20,940 nucleotides of DNA from an uncultured bacterium (GTDB lineage Bacteria > Krumholzibacteriota > Krumholzibacteriia > LZORAL124-64-63), in the NCBI GenBank assembly GCA_903847545.1, contig CAINDZ010000248.1, positions 1-20,940 of the forward strand. Reading direction: 5' to 3'. Shown here one piece after another: positions 8,135 through 14,439 of the stretch (its first letter is position 1; each line of letters opens with the position of its first letter). Under the pieces are notes generated by a model. It worked only from the letters and a program-made list of their open reading frames with translations. It did not search any database and was not told the origin of the DNA. The position numbers and the translations under genes are program-made.

Positions 8135-9593
8135 CGGACCCCTCCATCTCCAGCTCGATCAGCCGGTTCAGCTCGACGGCGTACTCCATCGGCAGTTCCT
8201 TCACGAACGGCTCGATGAAGCCGTTGACGATCATCAGGCGCGCCTTGTCCGGGTCCAGGCCGCGGCTCTGCAGGTAGAACAGCTGCTCCTCGCCCACCTT
8301 CGAGACGCGGGCCTCGTGCTCGACGCGCACGTCGGACTCGGCCACGTCCATCGTCGGGTAGGTGTCGGACACGGCGTGCTCGCCGATCAGCAGCGCGTCG
8401 CACTCGACGCTGGTCTTGCAGCCCTTGGCCCCGCGGTTGACCTTCACCAGGCCGCGGTAGCTGCTGCGCCCCTCGCCCTTGCTGATCGACTTGCTGACGA
8501 TGCGGCTTGTCGTGTTCGGCGCCGCGTGCGTCATCTTGGCGCCCGCGTCCTGGTGCTGGCCGTTGCCGGCGAACGCGATCGACAGCACCTCGCCGTGCGC
8601 GCGCTCGCCCAGCAGCACGATGGCCGGGTACTTCATGGTCAGCTTCGAGCCCAGGTTGCCGTCCACCCACTCGACGACCGCGTCGGTGTGGGCGTGGGCG
8701 CGCTTGGTGACCAGGTTGTAGACGTTGGTCGACCAGTTCTGGATGGTCGTGTAGCGGATGCGGGCGCGGTCCAGCGCCACCAGCTCCACCACGGCCGAGT
8801 GCAGCGAGTCCGACGAGTACGTCGGCGCCGTGCAGCCCTCGATGTAGTGCACCGAGCTGTCCTCGTCGGCGATGATCAGCGTGCGCTCGAACTGGCCCAT
8901 GTTCTCGGCGTTGATGCGGAAGTAGGCCTGCAGCGGGATGTCCACCTTTACGCCCTTGGGCACGTAGATGAACGAGCCGCCCGACCACACGGCGGTGTTC
9001 AGGGCCGAGAACTTGTTGTCGTTCGTCGGGATGATCTTCCCGAACCACTTGCGCACGATCTCGGGGTGCTCGCGCAGCGCCGAGTCCATGTCCATGAAGA
9101 TGACGCCCAGCTTGGTCAGGTCCTCGCGGATGGAGTGGTAGACCACCTCCGACTCGTACTGCGCCGTGACGCCGGCCAGGAACTTGCGCTCGGCCTCGGG
9201 CACGCCCAGGCGGTCGAACGTGCGCTTGATCTGGTCGGGCACGTCGTTCCAGTCGCTGGCCTGCTCGCCCTTGGGCTTGATGTAGTAGTGGATGTTCTCG
9301 AAGTCGATGCCCGCCAGCGCCTCCTGGTTGCCCCAGCGCGGCATCGGCTTGGCCAGGAACGTCTCGAGCGCCGCGTGGCGGATCGCCCGCATCCAGTCCG
9401 GCTCGTTCTTCTTGCGCGAGATCATCTCGACCACTTCGTGGTCCAGGCCCTTGGGCGCCTTCAGGAAGTAGTCCTCGGGGTCGTGGAAGCCGTACTTCGC
9501 CGTGTAGTCGTCGTTGAGCGACGTCAGCTCGGCGCTGCGGGCGGCCCGGGCGTCGACGGCGGCGGCCACCGCCAGTTCCTCGTCGCGGCTCAT
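8127..9593 (-). CDS. sufB: SufB, Fe-S scaffold subunit
   Basis: A 488-residue SufB. It carries the de novo cluster-building site of the SufBC2D scaffold. Strong family blocks are YYIKPKGE near the N-terminus, GVIFMDMDSALREHPEIVRKWFG, WSGGSFIYVPKGVKVDIPLQ, YIEGCTAPTYSSDSLH and QNWSTNVYNLVTKRA. Cys398 in ECDALLIG corresponds to the SufB cysteine implicated in cluster formation in E. coli (Cys405), and His426 in VEHEARVSKVGEEQLFY is also conserved. The length is normal. ATG 9593 overlaps the sufC stop by four bases and has AAGGGAG in front of it. It is the second gene of the operon and by far the best conserved protein in the window. Confidence 0.97.
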   Translation of the reverse strand: MSRDEELAVAAAVDARAARSAELTSLNDDYTAKYGFHDPEDYFLKAPKGLDHEVVEMISRKKNEPDWMRAIRHAALETFLAKPMPRWGNQEALAGIDFENIHYYIKPKGEQASDWNDVPDQIKRTFDRLGVPEAERKFLAGVTAQYESEVVYHSIREDLTKLGVIFMDMDSALREHPEIVRKWFGKIIPTNDNKFSALNTAVWSGGSFIYVPKGVKVDIPLQAYFRINAENMGQFERTLIIADEDSSVHYIEGCTAPTYSSDSLHSAVVELVALDRARIRYTTIQNWSTNVYNLVTKRAHAHTDAVVEWVDGNLGSKLTMKYPAIVLLGERAHGEVLSIAFAGNGQHQDAGAKMTHAAPNTTSRIVSKSISKGEGRSSYRGLVKVNRGAKGCKTSVECDALLIGEHAVSDTYPTMDVAESDVRVEHEARVSKVGEEQLFYLQSRGLDPDKARLMIVNGFIEPFVKELPMEYAVELNRLIELEMEGSVG

Positions 9594-10396
9594 GCGCGGC
9601 TCCCTTCGGCCACGGCAGCCTCGTCGGCCAGCCAGTCATAGCCCCGCTCCTCCAGCGCCGACACCAGCTCCATGCCGCCGGTGCGCACGAGGTGCCCGTT
9701 CATGAACACGTGCACCACGTCCGGCTGCACGTGGTTCAGGATGCGCTGGTAGTGGGTCACCAGCAGCAGGCCGTTCTGCGGCCCGCTGGCCAGGTTGATG
9801 CCCTCCGACACGATCTTCAGCGCGTCGATGTCCAGGCCCGAGTCCGTCTCGTCCAGCAGGCTGAACGACGGCTTGAGCAGCAGCATCTGCAGGATCTCCA
9901 GCTTCTTCTTCTCGCCGCCCGAGAACCCGTCGTTCAGGTAGCGCGTGATGAACGAGGGGTCGATGCTCATCGTCGCGAACGCCTCGTTCAGCTCCTGGCG
10001 GAAGGCGCGCACCGGAATTTCGGCGCCGCGCCGCGCGGCCAGCGAGGCGCGCAGGAAGTTGGCGACGGTCACGCCCGGCACCGCTACCGGGTACTGGAAG
10101 CTCAGGAACAGGCCGCGGCGCGCGCGCTCGTGCGGCTCGAGCGTATCGACGCGCTCGCCCTCCAGCCAGATGTCGCCCTCGACGCGGTAGCTCGGGTGGC
10201 CCATCAGGGCGGCGGCCAGGGTCGACTTGCCCGAGCCGTTGGGGCCCATCAGCGCGTGCTTCTCGCCGCGCCGGACGGTGAGGTCGACGCCGCGCACGAT
10301 CAGCTTCTCGTTGTCGCCGTCCTTGACGAACACGCGCAGGTTGCGGCAGGCGAAGACGACGGACGGGTGGTCGGGGCTCAGCATCTGGTCGGACAT
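9590..10396 (-). CDS. sufC: SufC, Fe-S assembly ATPase
   Basis: A 268-residue ABC-type ATPase that drives conformational change of SufB and SufD. It has Walker A GPNGSGKST at 51-59, Q-loop FQYPVAVPG around 100, signature FSGGEKKKLEILQM from 158, Walker B SLLDE with Glu183 followed by TDSGLDIDALK, and the switch His215 in VTHYQRIL. These are SufC-specific sequences, distinct from transporter ATPases. ATG 10396 has GAGG six bases upstream and gives the standard SufC length; an in-frame ATG 17 codons earlier would add a Pro/Arg-rich leader reaching into the control region and is less likely. It is the first gene of sufCBDSU-sufT; in many bacteria sufB leads, so the sufC-first order is a lineage feature. 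Confidence 0.97.
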   Translation of the reverse strand: MSDQMLSPDHPSVVFACRNLRVFVKDGDNEKLIVRGVDLTVRRGEKHALMGPNGSGKSTLAAALMGHPSYRVEGDIWLEGERVDTLEPHERARRGLFLSFQYPVAVPGVTVANFLRASLAARRGAEIPVRAFRQELNEAFATMSIDPSFITRYLNDGFSGGEKKKLEILQMLLLKPSFSLLDETDSGLDIDALKIVSEGINLASGPQNGLLLVTHYQRILNHVQPDVVHVFMNGHLVRTGGMELVSALEERGYDWLADEAAVAEGSRA

Positions 10397-10455
10397 TGCG
10401 GTCCTCGGGGGTTGGGGTCGCGTGGCAGTCACCATCACATCGGCCACAAGAAAAT

Positions 10456-10489
10456 AAACATTACAGTACTTGTCAAGTATACATGAAAA
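10456..10489 (-). promoter_or_regulatory. Candidate suf promoter with embedded IscR/Rrf2-like operator
   Basis: Read on the minus strand, TTTTCA (10489-10484), an 18-base spacer and TGTAAT (10465-10460) form a plausible sigma-70-type promoter, which would start transcription about 55 bases before sufC. Its spacer and -10 overlap a 25-base element (10456-10480). One 9-base half, GTCAAGTAT on the plus strand, fits the IscR type 1 half-site GTCRRSTAT at every position. The other half, AAACATTAC, fits 6 of 9, and the 7-base centre has the right length. A tighter odd palindrome, TACTTG-T-CAAGTA, lies at 10467-10479. Fe-S-sensing Rrf2 regulators commonly repress suf/isc operons from such sites; no rrf2 gene is in the window. 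The consensus comes from proteobacterial IscR, so the match is suggestive only. Confidence 0.5.
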
Positions 10490-10534
10490 TCGGTCTCAAC
10501 GGCGGTGGAACGGGGAATCCAGAAAGAGATAACG

Positions 10535-10558
10535 TATTCAATGGCAACATGTTGAATA
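10535..10558. repeat. Inverted repeat TATTCAA-N10-TTGAATA in the divergent control region
   Basis: Perfect 7-base arms at 10535-10541 and 10552-10558 separated by 10 bases, the geometry of a dimeric helix-turn-helix operator. A separate 10-base palindrome CAACATGTTG (10545-10554) overlaps it with a shifted centre. The repeat lies about 32 bases upstream of GATAAT (10590-10595), a possible -10 for the plus-strand nucleotidyltransferase gene with no recognisable -35, so the repeat could bind an activator. The rest of 10397-10663 holds no gene that can be supported; it is clearly AT-richer than its surroundings between about 10440 and 10600. Confidence 0.4.
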
Positions 10559-10663
10559 TTGATGCTGGCCCCGGACGCCGCCCTAAGTGGATAATCTTGT
10601 CCGCAGTCCCGGGGTCAACGCGCCCCCCTCGCCGGCCCGCTCCCTCGAAAGGTCACCCGCGCC

Positions 10664-11578
10664 ATGCAGCCCGAACTCGTGGTGATGGCCGCCGGCCTCG
10701 GCTCGCGCTTCGGCGGCCCCAAGCAGGTGGTCCCGGTGGGCCCCGGCGGCGAGCGGCTGGTGGACTATGCGGTGTTCGACGCCCTGCGCGCCGGGCTCGG
10801 CCGCGTGACCTTCGTCATCCGCCGGGACATGCAGGCGGCCTTCCATGAGGCCGTCGGCGCCCGCTACGCCGGCCGCCTCGAGGTGGCCTACGCCTTCCAG
10901 GAGCCGGACCAGGTACCCGCCGGTTGCGCCGCGCCGCCCGGGCGCACCAAGCCCTGGGGCACCGGCCACGCCGTGCTGGCGGCCGCGCCGGCCGTGCGCG
11001 CCCCGTTCGTGGTCATCAACGCCGACGACTACTACGGACCGGCCGCATTCGCGACCGCCGCAGCATTCCTGCGCGAGGGCGCCGCGGCGGCGGCCGGTCC
11101 CGCGCGGTTCGCCATGGTCGCTTGGCGCCTGGCCAACACGCTCTCCGAGCACGGCACCGTCTCGCGCGGCGTCTGCGACGTCGCGCCGGACGGCCGCCTG
11201 CGCGGCGTGACAGAGCACACGGCGCTGACGCCCTGCCCCGGCGGCGCGCGCGACAAGGCCGCGGCCGCGGACAGCCCCGCCCTGGCCGGCGACACGCCGG
11301 TGTCGATGAACTTCTGGGCCTTCACGCCGGCGGTCTTCGCGCAGCTGGCGGGGCGGTTCGCCCGCTTCCTCGACGAGCACGGCCACGAGCCCGGCGCCGA
11401 GTTCTTCCTGCCGGCGGCGGTCGAGGACGCGGTGCGCGCGGGCGAGGCCACCGTCGACGTCCTGTCGACGCCCGACCCGTGGTTCGGCCTGACCTACCCG
11501 GGCGACCGTGAGCACGCCGCGGCCCGGCTGCACGCGCTGGCGGCCGATGGCACCTACCCGGACCCGCTCTGGCCGTGA
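10664..11578 (+). CDS. Sugar-1-phosphate nucleotidyltransferase
   Basis: A 304-residue protein with a single nucleotidyltransferase (NTP_transferase, GT-A-like) domain. The N-terminal AAGLGSRFGGPKQ (9-21) is the G-x-G-[ST]-R-x4-PK nucleotide-binding loop. TKPWGTGHAVLAA (95-107) resembles the uridine-binding segment of UDP-sugar pyrophosphorylases, and VINADDYYG (117-125) holds the metal-binding Asp121/122. A GlmU-like acetyltransferase half is absent. The following NahK-type gene would supply a sugar 1-phosphate, so the likely reaction is UTP plus hexosamine 1-phosphate to UDP-sugar; the sugar and nucleotide are inferred from context, not read from residues. The ATG has an AAAGG ribosome site about 11 bases upstream. 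It is the first gene of a plus-strand cluster that diverges from the suf operon. Confidence 0.85.
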   Translation: MQPELVVMAAGLGSRFGGPKQVVPVGPGGERLVDYAVFDALRAGLGRVTFVIRRDMQAAFHEAVGARYAGRLEVAYAFQEPDQVPAGCAAPPGRTKPWGTGHAVLAAAPAVRAPFVVINADDYYGPAAFATAAAFLREGAAAAAGPARFAMVAWRLANTLSEHGTVSRGVCDVAPDGRLRGVTEHTALTPCPGGARDKAAAADSPALAGDTPVSMNFWAFTPAVFAQLAGRFARFLDEHGHEPGAEFFLPAAVEDAVRAGEATVDVLSTPDPWFGLTYPGDREHAAARLHALAADGTYPDPLWP

Positions 11579-11636
11579 CCGTGCGCGGCAACGCCCGCTT
11601 GTCGCGCCGCGACGGCTCGCCTATCCTCGGCGCTCC

Positions 11637-12728
11637 ATGAACCGTCCCCCTTGCGACCCCTGCGCTATCGCCGCGCGCTTCGCCCTGCCCGGCCGCGTCC
11701 TGGACGCCGAGCCGCTCGGGGGCGGGCACATCCACGACACGTTCGTGGCGACGGTGTCGCCGGTCGAACGCTTCGTGCTGCAGCGGCTGAACGAGCGCGT
11801 CTTCCCGGACCTCGACGGCCTGATGGAGAACCTCGGCCGCGTCACGCGCCACCTGCAGGCGCAGGGCGCGCCGCACGCGCTGACGCTGGTGCCGACCGCC
11901 GACGGCGACGACTGGCTGCGCGACGGGGAGGGCCGCGCATGGCGCGCGTTCCGCCTGGTCCCCGGCGCCGTCTCGCGCAACGGCGTCGACACGCCGCCGG
12001 AGGCCTGCGCGGTGGCCGCCGCCTTCGGCGACTTCCAGCGGCGGCTGGCCGACCTGCCCGGGCCGCCCCTGCACGAGCACCTGCCCGGCTTCCACGACGG
12101 CGCCGCGCGCCTGCGCTCCCTGCAGGACATCGCGGCCGCGGACCCCTGCGGGCGCGCCGCGTCGTCCCGCGCCGAGCTCGCCTGCGCGCTCGAGCACGCC
12201 CACCTGGCCGGCCTGTTCGCCGACCTGGGCCGCCTCGGCGCCGTGCCGGGCATCGTGCACAACGACACCAAGCCGGACAACCTGCTGCGCGACGCGGCGA
12301 CGGGCGCGCCGCTGTGCGTAATCGACCTCGACACGGTGATGCCGGGCTGGCGCCTGGCCGACTTCGGCGACCTGGCGCGGGCCGCCTGCTGCCGCGCGCC
12401 CGAGGACGAGCGCGACCTGTCGCGCATGCAGGCCGACGCCGACCTGTTCGCCGGGCTGGCCCGCGGCTTCTTGCACGCGGCCGGCCCGCTGTGCGCCCCC
12501 GCCGAGCGCTCGGCGCTGCCGGACGCGGCCATGGCCATCGTCTGGGAGCAGGGCGTGCGCTTCCTGGCCGACTGGCTGGCCGGCGACACCTACTACGCCG
12601 TCCATCGCCCGGGCCACAACCTCGACCGGTGCCGCGCCCAGTTCGCGCTGCTGCGCTCGCTGTCGCGGCAGGCAGACGACCTGCGGGCGCGCGTGGCCCG
12701 CATCCTCGACGAACAGGAGACGGCGTGA
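11637..12728 (+). CDS. NahK-like anomeric hexosamine kinase (APH-fold phosphotransferase)
   Basis: A 363-residue aminoglycoside-phosphotransferase-fold protein. The motifs match N-acetylhexosamine 1-kinases rather than antibiotic-resistance enzymes: GGGHIHDTFVA near residue 28, FVLQRLNERVFPDLDGLMENLGRV (46-69), the catalytic loop HNDTKPDNLL (208-217; Asp210 base, Asn215 metal), and VIDLDTVMPGWRLADFGDLAR (228-248) with the metal Asp. NahK phosphorylates GlcNAc or GalNAc at C1, allowing activation without passing through glucosamine 6-phosphate. The gene lies 58 bases after a nucleotidyltransferase and four bases overlapping (GTGA) a sodium symporter, making an uptake-kinase-nucleotidyltransferase set. 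The exact sugar is not determined by these motifs. ATG 11637 was chosen because the family alignment begins just after it; upstream in-frame sequence is shadow of the preceding gene's end. Confidence 0.83.
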   Translation: MNRPPCDPCAIAARFALPGRVLDAEPLGGGHIHDTFVATVSPVERFVLQRLNERVFPDLDGLMENLGRVTRHLQAQGAPHALTLVPTADGDDWLRDGEGRAWRAFRLVPGAVSRNGVDTPPEACAVAAAFGDFQRRLADLPGPPLHEHLPGFHDGAARLRSLQDIAAADPCGRAASSRAELACALEHAHLAGLFADLGRLGAVPGIVHNDTKPDNLLRDAATGAPLCVIDLDTVMPGWRLADFGDLARAACCRAPEDERDLSRMQADADLFAGLARGFLHAAGPLCAPAERSALPDAAMAIVWEQGVRFLADWLAGDTYYAVHRPGHNLDRCRAQFALLRSLSRQADDLRARVARILDEQETA

Positions 12729-14221
12729 GCGGATTCAGCGCGGTCGACGGCGCCATCGTCGGCCTCTACCTGCTGGGCACGATGTTCGCCGGGCTTGCGG
12801 TGCGGCGGTACGTGGGGCGCGTCGAGGACTTCCTGCTGGCCGGCCGCGAGGTCGACGTCCACCTGGGCATCGCCAGCCTGGCCGCCACCGAGTTCGGCAT
12901 CGTCACCTGCATGTACACGGCGCAGAACGGCTTCCTCTACGGCTTCGCCGGCGCGGTTCCCGGCCTGCTGCAGGCGGCGGCGATGCTCGTCGTCGGCCTG
13001 ACCGGCTTCGGCGTGGGGCCGCTGCGCGAGGCGGGCGTCGCCACGCTGCCCGAGCTCTTCGAGCAGCGCTTCGGCCCGCGCGTGCGCTGGGCCGCCGGCG
13101 TGGTCATCGTGCTCGGCGGCCTGCTGAACATGGGCGTGTTCCTGCGGACGGGCGGCGAGTTCCTGCTGCAGGTGACGGGTGCGGGCGCCGCCGCGGGCGC
13201 CGGTGGCTGGGTGGCCTCGCACCTGCTCGAGATCGCGATGACGGCGCTGCTCCTGCTGGTCGCCGTCTACACGGTGCTGGGGGGCATGCTCTCGGTGCTG
13301 GTGACCGACTTCCTGCAATTCGTGGTGATGAGCGCCGGACTGCTGGTGGTCACCTTCCTGATCCTGCGCCACGTCGGCTGGGGCGCGCTGGTCGACGCCG
13401 TGCAGGCGCATCGCGGCGCCGGCGGCTTCAACCCGCTGGCCAACCCGACGATGGGCTGGCCCTACCTCCTGTTCAACGCCTGCCTGCAGCTGGCCTCGGT
13501 GCTGACCTGGCAGACGGCGATCCAGCGCGTGCTCTCCGCGCGCGACGCGCGCACCGGGCGGCGCATCTACACCGGCACCAGCTTCTTCTTCGTCGCGCGC
13601 TTCCTGGTGCCCGGCATCTGGGGCATCGCCGCCCTGGCGGTCCTGGGCCCGGGGGCCGACTCGCTGCACGCCATGCCCGGCTACCTGGCCACCATCCTGC
13701 CGGTCGGGCTGATGGGCCTGCTGGTGGCCGCCATGCTCGCGGCCGACATGAGCACCGACTCGTCGTACATGCTCACCTGGGCCAGCGTGATCTGGAACGA
13801 CATCCTGCGCCCCCTGCACCGCGGGCTGTGGGGCGACCGGCGCGGCCTGCGCTGGAACCGGCTCATCGTCGCGGGCATCGGCGTCTTCCTGCTTCTGTAC
13901 GGGCTGTGGTACCCGCTGAAGGGCGACCTCTGGACCTACCTGGGCGTGACGGGAACCATCTACCTGGCCAGCATGTCGACGCTGCTGGTGTCGTGCTGCT
14001 ACTGGCGCGGCGCCAACGGGACGGGCGCCGCGGCGGCGATCGCCACCGGCGCGGCCATCCCGGTCGCCTACCTCGTGCTCGAGCAGTTGCCGGCCACCGG
14101 CGCCTTCGCGCACGACACCATCGGCCCCTACTGGTCGGGTCTCGCGGCCTACGCGGGCTCGGCGCTCGCGATGCTCATCGGCTCGAAGCTGGGCGCCCGG
14201 CGCGCCCCGAGGGAGGCGTGA
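12725..14221 (+). CDS. Sodium:solute symporter (SSS family), sugar cluster
   Basis: A 498-residue member of the solute:sodium symporter family with 13 or so hydrophobic segments. The canonical VEDFLLAGREV loop follows the first helix (33-43), and DMSTDSSYM (341-349) carries the Ser/Thr residues of the Na2 site. The GTG start overlaps the kinase stop (GTGA) and has AGGAG five bases upstream, so it is translated with the kinase. The substrate is inferred from its operon to be the hexosamine that the NahK-like kinase phosphorylates. The stop overlaps by one base with the ATG of a 47-residue membrane peptide. It is not closely alike in sequence to the second SSS protein of the window, so the two are not a local duplication. 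Confidence 0.9.
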   Translation: MSGFSAVDGAIVGLYLLGTMFAGLAVRRYVGRVEDFLLAGREVDVHLGIASLAATEFGIVTCMYTAQNGFLYGFAGAVPGLLQAAAMLVVGLTGFGVGPLREAGVATLPELFEQRFGPRVRWAAGVVIVLGGLLNMGVFLRTGGEFLLQVTGAGAAAGAGGWVASHLLEIAMTALLLLVAVYTVLGGMLSVLVTDFLQFVVMSAGLLVVTFLILRHVGWGALVDAVQAHRGAGGFNPLANPTMGWPYLLFNACLQLASVLTWQTAIQRVLSARDARTGRRIYTGTSFFFVARFLVPGIWGIAALAVLGPGADSLHAMPGYLATILPVGLMGLLVAAMLAADMSTDSSYMLTWASVIWNDILRPLHRGLWGDRRGLRWNRLIVAGIGVFLLLYGLWYPLKGDLWTYLGVTGTIYLASMSTLLVSCCYWRGANGTGAAAAIATGAAIPVAYLVLEQLPATGAFAHDTIGPYWSGLAAYAGSALAMLIGSKLGARRAPREA

Positions 14222-14364
14222 TGGACTTCCACGGACACCCCTTCTGGTGGCTGGTGACGGCCGCGGTGCTGGCGTGGTACTCGACGGTGACGGTGTGGGT
14301 GGCGGTCAGGGGCGTGCGAGACATCCGCGGGATGCTGCGGCGCCTGCGCGGCGGTCCCGATTGA
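14221..14364 (+). CDS. 47-residue single-helix membrane protein, probable symporter partner
   Basis: A short ORF whose ATG shares a base with the symporter stop (TGATG). The sequence has a short polar start (MDFHGHP), one hydrophobic segment at about 8-29 (FWWLVTAAVLAWYSTVTVWV) and a strongly basic tail (RGVRDIRGMLRRLR) that would stay in the cytoplasm by the positive-inside rule. The one-base junction, membrane character and codon use like its neighbours argue for a real gene. Small single-helix proteins encoded directly behind SSS genes are known as symporter accessory proteins. A role in stability or gating of the symporter is inference; no family could be named with certainty. Confidence 0.7.
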   Translation: MDFHGHPFWWLVTAAVLAWYSTVTVWVAVRGVRDIRGMLRRLRGGPD

Positions 14365-14380
14365 CGTTTGGCCGCGCGGC

Positions 14381-14415
14381 GGCGATTTTGTCGCCCTTGT
14401 CGGCCGCCGGCCGAC
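14381..14415. repeat. Two adjacent perfect hairpins ahead of the MFS gene
   Basis: GGCGA-TTTTG-TCGCC (14381-14395) and GTCGGCC-GCC-GGCCGAC (14399-14415) follow each other with three bases between. They lie in the gap between the small membrane protein and the MFS gene. TTGACG (14361-14366), which overlaps the small gene's stop, with GATTTT 17 bases later is a weak promoter-like pair whose start would fall between the hairpins. The hairpins could end the sugar operon or form the MFS leader; there is no T-tract behind either on the plus strand. Confidence 0.35.
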
Positions 14416-14439
14416 GCCCCGACGCCGACCGGAACCCCT

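Noticed and set aside
10397..10663. Hidden gene, small RNA or tRNA in the divergent AT-rich region
   Set aside because: No start with a ribosome site and coding-like codon use, no cloverleaf, and no terminator-ended hairpin was found; promoter and operator signals account for the region.
11637..12728. Aminoglycoside resistance phosphotransferase
   Set aside because: The fold is shared, but HNDTKPDN, VIDLDTVMPG and the GHIHDTF and LMENLGRV pieces follow NahK-type sugar kinases, and the neighbours are sugar genes.
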